In this document: piece by piece, positions 10,483-19,045 of the stretch
Layout: each line of letters starts with the position of its first letter
Position numbering within the stretch: position 1 is the stretch's first letter
Source: Planctomycetota bacterium
Lineage (GTDB): Bacteria; Planctomycetota; Phycisphaerae; Sedimentisphaerales; Anaerobacaceae
Assembly: GCA_019456255.1 (NCBI GenBank)
Contig: VRUG01000002.1
Coordinates: 1-64,000, forward strand
Reading direction: 5' to 3'
DNA length: 64,000 nucleotides
Notes under the pieces: generated by a model
Seen by the model: only the letters and a program-made list of their open reading frames with translations
Databases searched by the model: none
Told to the model about the DNA's origin: nothing
Made by a program: the position numbers and the translations under genes

Positions 10483-11517
10483 TTAAATATTTGTGGCGGA
10501 TTCATCGTCTTGGGTTTGGATTTGTTCGAGGTGGGCGCCGAACTTGTTTAGCTTTGCGCTGCCCTCGTCGTATTGGCTTTGTGCGTTACGGAGGTGCTTG
10601 CCCAGGACGTCGAAGCTTGAGACGAAGGTTGCGAAAGATGCGTTTAGTTTATGGAGATTTTTTCTGATCTGGGCGGCTTGCTTTTCGATTTGCATGCCGT
10701 GGAGGCCCATTACGACCGTCATCAGGTAGGCATAGAGCAGATTGGGGGAGACGGGGATGACTTTTTTATCGAGGGCGTAGGTTAAGATGTCTTTTGTGTC
10801 GGACTCGAATTTTACGACTGTTTCGTAATAGATGTTTTCAGCGGGGATGTACATAAGCGCGAAATCGAGAGTTTGTTCGGCGGGTCTTATGTAGTTGTCG
10901 GCGATTTTGTCGATGTGTTTTATGACATCGTTTAGGAACTGCTTTCTGGCTTTGGCTTTGTCATCGTCGTTTTCGCATTTTAAAATTGCCTCAAATGCAG
11001 GCAACGGGAATTTCGCATCGATAGGGACATTAAAATCGGCGAGATTTACGAGGGCGTCGACGATTTTGCCGTCCTTGAAAGTGTATTGGAGTTGGTAGCT
11101 CTCGGCGGGGAGGATTTGTGCGAGCATATTTTCGAGTGACCATTCTCCCATCTGGCCCCGAAGTTTCGGCGAGTTGAGGATGTCCTGCAGTCTTCTGACG
11201 TCGGTGCCCATCGTGAGCATCTGTTTGTTTGTTCCCTGGAGTTCGCCTATTTGGGAATTGAGGGTTGTGAGGACCTTCTGGCTTGACTGGAGGTTCTGGT
11301 TTAGTGAGGTTTGTCCCTGCTGAAGCGATTTTGTGAGGGATTCGCCTGTTTTGTCCTGTGATGCTTTTAGTGCTTCTATCTGTTGATTGAGCATTGCGAT
11401 AGCTGTGGTGTGGCCTGATGTTTCTCTTCTTGCGGCGGCTATTGTGACGATGAGCCAGACGAGTAGCGCCAGGACAATTACTATAAGAACAGCTATAACT
11501 ATAATGATGGATTCCAT
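10483..11517 (-). CDS. rmuC: RmuC family DNA recombination protein
   Basis: RmuC proteins are thought to limit inversions at short inverted repeats, by an unclear nuclease-like mechanism. The protein has one N-terminal membrane anchor (about residues 3-28), a coiled coil (about 35-100) and the RmuC domain with RGQMGEWSLENML, YQLQYTF and VDALVNLADFNVPIDAKFP. I chose the ATG at 11517 (344 residues), just before the membrane segment, over the ATG 20 codons upstream, whose extension is polar and unlike a signal sequence. Next to recJ it makes a recombination pair on one strand. Confidence 0.92.
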   Translation of the reverse strand: MESIIIVIAVLIVIVLALLVWLIVTIAAARRETSGHTTAIAMLNQQIEALKASQDKTGESLTKSLQQGQTSLNQNLQSSQKVLTTLNSQIGELQGTNKQMLTMGTDVRRLQDILNSPKLRGQMGEWSLENMLAQILPAESYQLQYTFKDGKIVDALVNLADFNVPIDAKFPLPAFEAILKCENDDDKAKARKQFLNDVIKHIDKIADNYIRPAEQTLDFALMYIPAENIYYETVVKFESDTKDILTYALDKKVIPVSPNLLYAYLMTVVMGLHGMQIEKQAAQIRKNLHKLNASFATFVSSFDVLGKHLRNAQSQYDEGSAKLNKFGAHLEQIQTQDDESATNI

Positions 11518-11661
11518 AATTTCGCCCTTAGAAGTGTTTTGATTATAATCGCCTGGGGGTTGGGAGTCAAAGGGCAAAGGGGGCGGGGTTTGAATTTGCT
11601 TGCTAAAACATTGTCGCGGGATTATTGTTTTAGGCAGTTACGGCAATAAAAGCGGGGATAT

Positions 11662-12084
11662 ATGAATCATCATTTAGTCATACTGAAAAAGGGGTATCTG
11701 GATTTGATATTGGCTGGTCGAAAGACGGTTGAACTTCGCCTGACGAAGGTTCGGTGTGCTCCCTTTGGGCGAATATCTGCCGGCGACAGGTTATTTTTTA
11801 AGATAAGCAGCGGAGCGGTGTGCGGGGTGGGTAAGGTTAGGAAAATCAAAGAGTTATCCGGGCTGACCAAAGCGAAGGTGGAAAAGCTTAAAAGTAAGTA
11901 TAATCATTTGATTTGCGGCGATGATAAATACTGGGGTCAGAAGAAGGATTGCTTGTTTGGTGTTTTGGTGTGGCTGGAGGGTGTTAAGGCTATGAAGCCG
12001 GTGCGGATTGAGAAAAAAGACTGGCGCGCATGGGTGGTTTTGCAAAAAAATGCGAGCTATGGTTTGCTTGAAAAGGGCAAATAA
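11662..12084 (+). CDS. ASCH (PUA-like) domain protein
   Basis: The 140-residue protein starts HHLVILKKGYLDLILAGRKTVELRLTK, the typical ASCH opening in which a short strand and a helix lead into the [KR]TVE[LV]R motif. GDRLFFKISSGAVCGVGKV follows as the core beta strands. ASCH domains are predicted RNA-binding or RNA-modifying modules and a few are amidohydrolases; nothing here decides between these. A GGGG lies just before the ATG. It is monocistronic between a minus-strand gene and a non-coding stretch. Confidence 0.8.
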   Translation: MNHHLVILKKGYLDLILAGRKTVELRLTKVRCAPFGRISAGDRLFFKISSGAVCGVGKVRKIKELSGLTKAKVEKLKSKYNHLICGDDKYWGQKKDCLFGVLVWLEGVKAMKPVRIEKKDWRAWVVLQKNASYGLLEKGK

Positions 12085-12524
12085 CCCAAACTGACCGATG
12101 GTCAGTTTGAGAAATTCAGAATGCAGAAACCAGAATTCAGAATGGTTGAAACCGACTCTGTCGGAGGCTCTTTTAAACCTTTGTCGAGCGATAAATTATA
12201 CCGAAATTTAATGATTTGTCGGTCAGTTCAAGTAAATAAGGCTTAGAACAGTTTAATTTTTCGTGTTCGCTTTATGCCTGTTGCAGCTTCGGGTGGCGGC
12301 ATCAGAAATACTCGCCCTACAATAAGTAAGGCTGTGTTTTCTTCTTTGCCAGCCTCGTCCTCACGACGGCCTAAATGCGAACAGAAAAGATTAAAATGCT
12401 CTAATTTGCGTAATTGTGATAAGTTTTTCGCGTTTCGGGGCGGAAGTTGCAATAAATATAGGTCGTACGAGCGTCTTTTAGTGTAGGAACTCGATATGGA
12501 TGACACTCTTGAAAGGAGCATAAA
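12085..12524. other. Intergenic region with small hairpins and short direct repeats
   Basis: No gene can be supported. Just past the ASCH stop is a perfect 9-bp hairpin aaactgacc-gat-ggtcagttt (12088-12108) without a T-run. It is followed by two direct copies of aattcagaatg (12113-12123, 12134-12144) and a 5-bp hairpin ccgac-tct-gtcgg (12152-12164). A reverse frame (12243-12521) is open but has no ribosome site and no recognised family. The last 15 bases contain the GAAAGGAG ribosome site of the next gene. Confidence 0.55.
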
Positions 12525-13382
12525 ATGTTAAAGAAAGTAATTATCAGTATCGCGGCAATTATTTTATTGGTAGGTGTGAGCGGTGTTTTCGCCGAGGGCA
12601 AAAAATGTGACGGCAAGGCTAAAGCGGCTAAGAAGCAGGTATTTAAGCAACATCAGGAATATGCTGCCTGGTTCGGGAAACTTAAAAAAGCTCATCGTGA
12701 CGGTGATACGAAACGGATAGGGCATCTGATTGAATGGATGGAGCAGAGCAAAAAAGGCAAGCACAATAAAAAGGGTTGGTCCGGCAAAAAAGGCAAGAAG
12801 CAACATAAGCAAAAAGGGGCAGGAGCATTTAAGAAGAAATTCGGCAAGGGTAAGGGTAAAGGCGGTGAATGGCGTGGTAAGGGCGGACATGGCAAAGGCG
12901 AGGGACGTGGTCAAGGCATGGATTGGCGTGGTAAGGGCGGATATGGCAGAGGCGAAGGACGCAGCTTTGGGCAATGCGGTAAGGGTGGATATGGCAAAGG
13001 CGAGGGACGTGGTCAAGGCATGGATCGGCGAGGTAAGGGCGGACATGGCAGAGACGAGGGACGTGGTCAAGGCTGCGGTCAAGGTTTTAGTCAACGAGGT
13101 GGTCGCGGTATGGGCGGATATGGCAGAGGCGAGGGACATGGCAGAGGCGAGGGACGCAGCTTGGGACAATGCGGTAAGGGCGGATATGGCAGAGGCGAGG
13201 GACGTGGCCGAGGCTGCGGTCAAGGTTTTAGTCGACAAGGCGGTCGCGGCATGGGTGGACATGGTCGACGAGGTGGTCGAGGTTTCCGTCGCCGGGACAT
13301 GGACGATGGATTTGAGCACTATCACAACAGAGGGTCACGACGTCAACGGCAGGAGAAAAAAGAATTTGACTGGGATTGGTAA
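12525..13382 (+). CDS. Secreted, basic Gly/Arg/Lys-rich tandem-repeat protein
   Basis: The 285-residue protein begins with a clear signal peptide (about residues 1-23, ending in VFA). A charged helical part follows, with HQEYAAWFGKLKKAHRDGD and HLIEWMEQSKKGK (about 40-80). A long low-complexity region (about 80-270) is built from imperfect repeats such as GKGGYGRGEGRGQGMD and RSFGQCGKGGYG. It is extremely rich in Gly, Arg and Lys, with occasional Cys in QCGKGG and GRGCGQG. The function is unknown; an extracellular polyanion-binding or matrix protein is possible. The start is firm (GAAAGGAG before the ATG) and a terminator follows. Periodic DNA keeps other frames open too; only this one has a signal peptide. 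Confidence 0.8.
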   Translation: MLKKVIISIAAIILLVGVSGVFAEGKKCDGKAKAAKKQVFKQHQEYAAWFGKLKKAHRDGDTKRIGHLIEWMEQSKKGKHNKKGWSGKKGKKQHKQKGAGAFKKKFGKGKGKGGEWRGKGGHGKGEGRGQGMDWRGKGGYGRGEGRSFGQCGKGGYGKGEGRGQGMDRRGKGGHGRDEGRGQGCGQGFSQRGGRGMGGYGRGEGHGRGEGRSLGQCGKGGYGRGEGRGRGCGQGFSRQGGRGMGGHGRRGGRGFRRRDMDDGFEHYHNRGSRRQRQEKKEFDWDW

Positions 13383-13419
13383 TAGCCAGCAGTTTCGATA
13401 TTATCGGATATAAAAATAA

Positions 13420-13455
13420 AAAGGCTGTGCACTTGGAAGACGCACAGCCTTTTTT
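13420..13455 (+). terminator. Rho-independent terminator after the Gly-rich gene
   Basis: A perfect 11-bp stem (aaaggctgtgc, 13420-13430, with gcacagccttt, 13442-13452) with an 11-nt loop is followed by a T-run to 13455. An A-run precedes it, so it could also work on the minus strand for the gene at 13637. Confidence 0.9.
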
Positions 13456-13636
13456 GTTATGTTGTGTTTCAGGGAACCTCTAACAATTCATTTTTGCGAA
13501 CAAGCAAATCTTTTTGATTCTGGACTACGTCAGGAAAAAGTCGCCTTAACTTTGGCTAAGACTGCTTTGGCTTCCTTGCCAGAACACAAAAATCTTCTAC
13601 TTGTCGCTCAAAAGCAATTATTAGAACTACCCTTTA

Positions 13637-14185
13637 TTATTGCCAGTTGTTTGGATAGTAGATTTGATTGAGGTCGATATTAAATTTTCTGGCCAGTTCT
13701 TCTATGAGTGCATCTGTTCTTTTTATCTGATAGTCGGTTGGCATGGTGTTTTTTCCATCAGCGATGATACAGATTCTAATTGTCTGTCCGGTGCCGTACC
13801 ATGTTTTTCCAGGTATACTCGACCATTGTTTTCTCCACTTCTCGGTTGGCTGTATCTGTCCGTCTCTTGCTCCTAATCCATTTCCGACACAGAACTGAAA
13901 GTTAAGGTCGTGTTCACTTGGCAGTCCGTTAATTGAAGCAAGCTGTTGTAGGTTTCCTGCTTTTGTGTTGCTGTAAAAAACTTCAATGCAATTCCATCGA
14001 GTTGGGGATTGTGTTGCCTGTGATACAGTAGCTTTGTTTACCGAACCGAGTCGTGAATAGCTCCAGAGCGAAAACGCCCCTGCAGAAGGTGGGTTATTTC
14101 CCAATGCCATCAGTACGATGGCCCCGACTGTCATAGCAGTCAGTAATGCCGCCCAAACTTTCGCTGTCCTTGGCTGATTTGACAT
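13637..14185 (-). CDS. Membrane-anchored amidase-fold protein lacking zinc ligands
   Basis: The 182-residue protein has an N-terminal membrane anchor (about 9-29). Residues 60-175 follow the pattern of N-acetylmuramoyl-L-alanine amidase type 2 domains (peptidoglycan-recognition fold): FCVGNGLGARDGQIQPTEKWRKQ corresponds to the usual HFVIGNG...DG.I....RW..Q, and IRICIIAD to the GIGICLVGD strand. The first zinc histidine (usually in IHHSAT) is replaced in IEVFYSNT. The YHF before VGNG is FQF, and the C-terminal H...C/D segment is missing because the protein ends at NNWQ. It is probably not an active amidase; a binding role is an inference. GGGACGGG precedes the ATG. Confidence 0.65.
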   Translation of the reverse strand: MSNQPRTAKVWAALLTAMTVGAIVLMALGNNPPSAGAFSLWSYSRLGSVNKATVSQATQSPTRWNCIEVFYSNTKAGNLQQLASINGLPSEHDLNFQFCVGNGLGARDGQIQPTEKWRKQWSSIPGKTWYGTGQTIRICIIADGKNTMPTDYQIKRTDALIEELARKFNIDLNQIYYPNNWQ

Positions 14186-14410
14186 TTTCCCGTCCCTGAA
14201 AAACCGTTATGGACCCAATACGATGCATCTCTTACGAAGACAAAACATTTATACTGTAAACATCGGCGCATGCCAACAAATTCCTCCAAATTTTAACAAA
14301 ATTTTTCATTTTATATGTCGCGTGTGATTTTGTCTCAAAGTGTGTCCAGTCAGCAAGTTAAGGTGTCTGACAAAAAAGCGTTTAAAGTTTGCGATAGTAA
14401 CAAAAAAAGC

Positions 14411-14439
14411 TTGACCGGAGAGCTGATTTGTGTTACATA
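14411..14439 (+). promoter_or_regulatory. Possible promoter of the HD-like gene
   Basis: TTGACC (14411-14416), a 17-bp spacer and TACATA (14434-14439) lie 33 bp before the ATG at 14473. The -35 is good and the -10 is poor. Confidence 0.35.
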
Positions 14440-14472
14440 TTGGGACGTTAGATTTTCAAGGAATGAAAATTA

Positions 14473-15180
14473 ATGTATGAAACGGATTCTATCTTAGATT
14501 CAGTAACCAAGCTTTCGCGGCAAGTCCTGAGCATCCCGACATCAGACGGCAACTGTGACATTACGCTTTGGGATCGTGCTCAGCGTTTGGTTTGCAATGT
14601 CAATTATATCGTTGAACTTCCTGAGTTGTCTAAATCGAATATGCAGATAGACCGTTTTTGCCTGACCGCAGCGACGTATTTTAGCGATTCCGGTCTTGCA
14701 CATCATTTCAAATTAAAAAATCATACTGAGACGTCTGTTTTCGACAACAACGGTGACGATTTGGTTCATAGCTGCAACGAGATTGTGCTTGATAAACTTT
14801 CTGGTCTGGTAAAAGATGAAAAGATTGTAAAGATCAACAGCATTATCTCCGAGGCCCACAGTAATTTTGCCCAAAAACCCGAGTCAATGATTCTTTCGGA
14901 TGCCCGCAATTTAGATGATATGGGTGCAGCGGGTTTGTTTCAGGAATTCCGGCGTTACACCGTGACAGGTAAAAGCATTTCTGATGCTCTTGGAATATGG
15001 AAACGTAAGATAGACTATCGCTACTGGCAGGCTCGTCTTAAGGAAAGTTTTCGTTTTGCGTCGGTTCGGCAACTTGCTGAGCAACGTCTTCGTGCCGCCG
15101 AACATTTCATGAATCAGCTCAACATTGAAACAGAAGGCCTGGATCTGGAAGAACTTTCCAAGGCCCCGGCCTTCGTGTAA
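14473..15180 (+). CDS. Degenerate HD-superfamily-like protein
   Basis: The 235-residue protein is all-helical in character. The stretch MILSDARNLDDMGAAGLFQEF (about 139-159) closely follows the QDADRLDAIGAIGIAR motif of HD-domain hydrolases of the YpgQ/YedJ type. RFCLTAATYFSDSG (about 62) matches the LLHDIG helix but has lost the HD pair, and DDLVHSCNEIV (about 95) retains one His. Phosphohydrolase activity is therefore doubtful. AAGGA lies 9 bp before the ATG. It is divergent from the amidase-fold gene and convergent with the parvulin gene. Confidence 0.55.
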   Translation: MYETDSILDSVTKLSRQVLSIPTSDGNCDITLWDRAQRLVCNVNYIVELPELSKSNMQIDRFCLTAATYFSDSGLAHHFKLKNHTETSVFDNNGDDLVHSCNEIVLDKLSGLVKDEKIVKINSIISEAHSNFAQKPESMILSDARNLDDMGAAGLFQEFRRYTVTGKSISDALGIWKRKIDYRYWQARLKESFRFASVRQLAEQRLRAAEHFMNQLNIETEGLDLEELSKAPAFV

Positions 15181-15212
15181 TTTCTGTTTTCTTTTTTTAT
15201 TTTACAAATCTT

Positions 15213-16424
15213 TTACCGCATTGGCGGCATGCCCATAGGCATGCCCATAGGCATAGGCCTAGGCATCGGTTCTCTTCCTGGTGCGTAAACAATGTCAGCT
15301 TCTGCTTTTAACTCCATAATATATTCCTGCGCCAGCTTTTGCTGTTTTTGTTTTTTCAGTACGTTCACTAAATTTTCTTTTACTTCGTCAAACTTTAAAG
15401 TGGACGCTTCCTGACGGTCGGTGACTTTGATAATATGGTATCCAAATCGCGTTTCTACGACATCGCTGACCTGTCCCGGTTCGAGTTCAAATGCAACTCT
15501 TTCAAACGGCGGCACCATCCGTCCCCTTCCAAACATGCCTAAATCTCCTCCTTTTGCAGCCGATGGGCAGGTTGAATGTTCTTTGGCTAATTCAGCGAAA
15601 TCCGCACCGGCCTTTATCTGTCCGAGGAGGAGTTGTGTTTTTTCTTTTGCAGCTTGTTTTATCTTTTCCAGGTCGGCTGTCGGATCCGATGAATCGACCT
15701 TTAGAAGTATATGGCTTGCTCTTACCTGTTCAGGTGTTTCGAATTGTTTTATATTTTTACTATAGTAATCCTTCACTTCCTGCTCGGTGACATTTTCCTT
15801 ATCACCCCATTTATCTTCCATGACTTTTTGGTATGTAAGCCCTCTTTTAATACTTACTTTAATCTCGTCGAAACTCTGTCCATATGCCTCGACGAGTGCC
15901 TTGAAGTCATCCATTGACAAAGGGGGCTGCTGAGAATTTGCCATTTCCTGTAGTTTTGCATCGACTTCTTCATCTGAAATTGTGATATTTGCAGCTTCTA
16001 CTTTTTGGTCGAGCAGTGTTTCAATAATAATTTTTTCCACAGTACCTTGCATTAGTTGCTGCTTGTACTGCTTTAGTTGTTCGGGGTTTGCCTGCTGAGC
16101 AACTTTGTCGAGCTGTGGTTGCAGCTTTTCCAATATTTGGCTTTCCCGAATCTCGATGCCGTTAACCGTCACCAGTAAAGCATCTTCTTGAGTTGAAGCA
16201 GGTGTTTCTTCGGGTTCTGCGACAGGTTCCGGTTCATCAGGTTCGGCAACCGGTTCAGGTATGGCAAGTTTTTCTATTTTTTGTTCAACCGGTGCTTGTG
16301 TTAGTTTGGGTTCTGTTTCTGTAATCAGGGGTTGTTGGTCATTTTTGACTTCGGCTTCTGGCTGGCAGCCAGCAACGACTAAAAGTGCCAAAACAACCGC
16401 TATAATTGTCGTGTGAAATCTCAT
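15213..16424 (-). CDS. Parvulin-type peptidyl-prolyl isomerase lipoprotein (PrsA/SurA-like)
   Basis: This exported foldase helps secreted or outer-membrane proteins fold. The 403 residues start with a lipoprotein signal (lipobox VVAGC, Cys20), then a Pro/Glu-rich linker with [18 protein letters not shown] (about 55-75), a SurA-like N-terminal helical domain (about 85-220) and one rotamase domain (about 235-345). The rotamase has [31 protein letters not shown] and FGYHIIKV. The tail is a short Met/Pro/Gly repeat ([14 protein letters not shown]). AAGGA precedes the ATG. It is monocistronic. Confidence 0.92.
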   Translation of the reverse strand: MRFHTTIIAVVLALLVVAGCQPEAEVKNDQQPLITETEPKLTQAPVEQKIEKLAIPEPVAEPDEPEPVAEPEETPASTQEDALLVTVNGIEIRESQILEKLQPQLDKVAQQANPEQLKQYKQQLMQGTVEKIIIETLLDQKVEAANITISDEEVDAKLQEMANSQQPPLSMDDFKALVEAYGQSFDEIKVSIKRGLTYQKVMEDKWGDKENVTEQEVKDYYSKNIKQFETPEQVRASHILLKVDSSDPTADLEKIKQAAKEKTQLLLGQIKAGADFAELAKEHSTCPSAAKGGDLGMFGRGRMVPPFERVAFELEPGQVSDVVETRFGYHIIKVTDRQEASTLKFDEVKENLVNVLKKQKQQKLAQEYIMELKAEADIVYAPGREPMPRPMPMGMPMGMPPMR

Positions 16425-16667
16425 AAGTGTATCCTTTCTTAGGGTTTAAAATACTGAAAAGCAGGTTAACAAGTCGCTCATTATCCCATTTTAAACACAT
16501 TTCGTCAATAACTTTTATTATTTTTTACAGCTATAGGCGTCAATTTTGGGCACAAATTGTGACTGGCGACTGTAACAGGCAACGGCATTTTGCCCTGTTG
16601 GTTCTTGCAAAAATCGCGTTTTGTGCTATTTTCAGCGTTAAATTCATTTTTATACAAGGTGAATCTT

Positions 16668-17210
16668 ATGGGCTATCTACTGGGATATGACATTGTAAGT
16701 TCGTCAATAAAAACATCTCTTTTAGAAATTGCGACGGGTCGTGTTTTAGCCCGTGTCATCAGCCCTGCAAGTGAACTTGAAATTATTGCTTCGTGTCCTG
16801 GGTGGGCGGAACAGCATCCCCAGATATGGTGGGACAAGAGCTATCAGGAGATGAATGATTTGGCAGGGGGGATTGTTTTTGCGTTGAATTACGGTCTTGG
16901 TATAATGCGTAATATGGGCGTCGCAATTGAGATGGTTCGTGCTGGCGGGGCGAATATGTTTTTAAGTGACATATTTTGTGAGGCCTTTGCGACTGTCACC
17001 GGGTCGGTGGTTCAATTGTACGATACGGACGGCTCGGCAGGTGCGGCAAGAGGAGCTGGCATCGGTGCGGGAGTTTATAAAAATACGGAAGAAGCGTTTG
17101 CGAGTTTGAAGCCTATAAAGACTGTCGAACCAAATGAGAAATGGAAACAGTCATACGCGGATGCTTATCAAAAATTGGAAGGTGTTTTAAATCTCAAATT
17201 AGAGGATTAG
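16668..17210 (+). pseudogene. FGGY-family (xylulokinase-like) kinase with its central part deleted
   Basis: The open frame encodes 180 residues that join the first ~55 residues of an FGGY sugar kinase (GYLLGYDIVSSSIKTSLLEI to PGWAEQHPQIWWD) directly to the family's C-terminal ATPase part (GGIVFALNYGLGIMRNMG, VRAGGANMFLSDIFCEAFA, DTDGSAGAARGAGIGAG). FGGY kinases are about 500 residues, so roughly 300 are missing, including most substrate-site residues. The N-terminal phosphate loop, normally D-x-G-[ST]-[ST], reads DIVSSS: the glycine is lost. I infer a decayed kinase in which deletion kept the frame. I chose the ATG at 16668 (AAGGTGA upstream); a longer frame from 16590 has no homology. Confidence 0.8.
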
Positions 17211-17217
17211 TAAGATA

Positions 17218-19014
17218 ATGAAAATAAAACTTTTCGGTATCTTAATTGCTGTGGCTATTTTATGTTCACCGGCTTTTTCATTTAGAATAAAAACTGATGG
17301 TGAAATGAAGCGGTGGCACAAGATGACAGTGACGTTTAACGGGCTGGATTTAGATGAATCGGCAGAGTTGAATCCTTTTTTAGATTATCGTTTGAACGTT
17401 ACTTTTATAAAGGGTGATAAACGATATGTTGTGCCTGGGTTTTACTCAGCTGACGGCAATGCGGGCCAGAGCGGCGCTACGGGCGGTAATAAATGGCAGG
17501 TTCATTTTACTCCGGACAGCGCGGGTTGGTGGGGATATACGGTGTCATTTCGTAAGGGCAGCGATATCGCGATAAGTGAGGACCCGGATGCAGGTATGGC
17601 AGTTGGGTTTGATGGTTTAGCGAACACATTTGAGATTCATGAGAGCGATAAGAGCGGGCGTGACTTTCGGGGTAAAGGTATGCTGCGATATTCCGGTGAG
17701 CGTTATCTGCAATTTGCAGAGAGCGGTGAATACTTTATCAAGGCTGGTGCCGACAGTCCTGAAAACTTTTTGGCTTACTTTGAGTTTGACGGGACGTATG
17801 ATACGGCAAAACTTGACAGGAAAGGTGAGGCTGTGGGTGATAAGTTTATTCATCAATATAAGCCTCACGCAAAAGATTATCGCAAGGGCGATCCTACGTG
17901 GCGAAAGGGTAAGGGTAAAAATATCATCGGCGCGTTGAATTATCTGGCGTCTCAGGGGATGAACAGTATTTATTTTCTTACTTATAATCTTGACGGCGGT
18001 GACGGGCAGGATGTTTGGCCCTGGACCGACCCCAATGAGAGGTTCAGGTTTGATTGCAGTAAGCTTGACCAGTGGGAGATTGTATTTTCGCATGCTGAGC
18101 AGCTTGGTATTATGCTGCATGTGGTGACTCAGGAGACGGAAAACGACCAAGGGCTTGACGGCGGTGAGCTTGGCAGAAAGCGTAAGCTATATTATCGCGA
18201 ATTGATTGCGCGTTTTGGTCATCACTTAGGTCTTGTTTGGAATCTCGGTGAGGAGAACAGTAACACGACCGAACAGCTCAAGGCTTTTACGAGCTATTTC
18301 AAAAAGACCGACCCGTATAAGCATCCGGTGGTGGTGCATAACGGCTGGGATGGGCATGAAAAGCTTTATGGTCCGCTGGTGGGTTATGGCGACTTTGACG
18401 GTGCGTCTCTGCAAATGAATAAGACCGGTTCTAAGACACATTCGGAAACCCTTAAATGGTTAGAGCGTTCCGCTAAGGGTGGTTGGCAATGGTTTGTATG
18501 TCTCGATGAATTCGGTGGGGGCGGTGACGGTGTTTATAGTGATTCGGTTTCGCCTGACCATGATATTGCGCGTAAGAATTGTTTGTGGGGCAATTTGATG
18601 GCTGGCGGGGGCGGTTTTGAGTGGTACTTTAGTTATAAGTCTCCGATTAACGATTTGAATTGTGAGGACTGGCGCAGCAGAGAGAAGATGTGGGAGCAGA
18701 GTCTTTACGCGTTGGATTTTTTCCACAAGTATTTACCGTTTTGGCAGATGAAGTCGGCGGATTCACTTGTATCGAATGGGTGGTGCTTTGCGAAGGAAGG
18801 TGCGATTTACGCGGTTTATCTACCTAAGGGTGGCAGTTGCGAATTGCAATTAACTGATGGCAAGTTTGGCGTGCAATGGTATAATCCGCGCAAAGGCGGT
18901 AATCTTGCGACAGGTTCGGTTGTGCAGGTTACAGGGCCTGGAAAAGTTTTGCTCGGTAAGCCTGGAAAAGATAAGGGTAAAGACTGGGTAATCCTCGTTA
19001 AAAAGAAGAAATAG
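17218..19014 (+). CDS. Secreted DUF5060-type putative glycoside hydrolase
   Basis: The 598-residue protein has a signal peptide (about 1-21). An N-terminal immunoglobulin-like DUF5060 domain (about 25-140, with WHKMTVTFNG and GWWGYTVSF) is followed by a TIM-barrel-like catalytic region (about 190-500). Candidate acidic residues are in LVWNLGEENSN (about 340) and FVCLDEFGG (about 425), positions expected for acid/base and nucleophile in related glycosidases. A small C-terminal beta domain (about 525-595) closes it. Probably a polysaccharide-degrading enzyme of unknown substrate. It starts 7 bp after the broken FGGY kinase, so the two may be remnants of one sugar-use operon. Confidence 0.8.
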   Translation: MKIKLFGILIAVAILCSPAFSFRIKTDGEMKRWHKMTVTFNGLDLDESAELNPFLDYRLNVTFIKGDKRYVVPGFYSADGNAGQSGATGGNKWQVHFTPDSAGWWGYTVSFRKGSDIAISEDPDAGMAVGFDGLANTFEIHESDKSGRDFRGKGMLRYSGERYLQFAESGEYFIKAGADSPENFLAYFEFDGTYDTAKLDRKGEAVGDKFIHQYKPHAKDYRKGDPTWRKGKGKNIIGALNYLASQGMNSIYFLTYNLDGGDGQDVWPWTDPNERFRFDCSKLDQWEIVFSHAEQLGIMLHVVTQETENDQGLDGGELGRKRKLYYRELIARFGHHLGLVWNLGEENSNTTEQLKAFTSYFKKTDPYKHPVVVHNGWDGHEKLYGPLVGYGDFDGASLQMNKTGSKTHSETLKWLERSAKGGWQWFVCLDEFGGGGDGVYSDSVSPDHDIARKNCLWGNLMAGGGGFEWYFSYKSPINDLNCEDWRSREKMWEQSLYALDFFHKYLPFWQMKSADSLVSNGWCFAKEGAIYAVYLPKGGSCELQLTDGKFGVQWYNPRKGGNLATGSVVQVTGPGKVLLGKPGKDKGKDWVILVKKKK

Positions 19015-19045
19015 CACACGAGTCAAACTATAAGTGAGGGCAAGG

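Noticed and set aside
12243-12521. Minus-strand frame of 92 codons in the gap
   Set aside because: No ribosome site, no recognised domain, no terminator.
12564-13325. Minus-strand frame of 253 codons across the same gene
   Set aside because: Low-complexity Ala/Thr/Ser reading of the repeat DNA; a shadow.
12730-13413. Second long frame (227 codons) overlapping the Gly-rich gene
   Set aside because: It results from the repeat DNA, has no ribosome site and no signal peptide.
13459-13671. Plus-strand frame of 70 codons after the Gly-rich terminator
   Set aside because: It begins after a terminator, overlaps the minus-strand amidase-fold gene and has no ribosome site.
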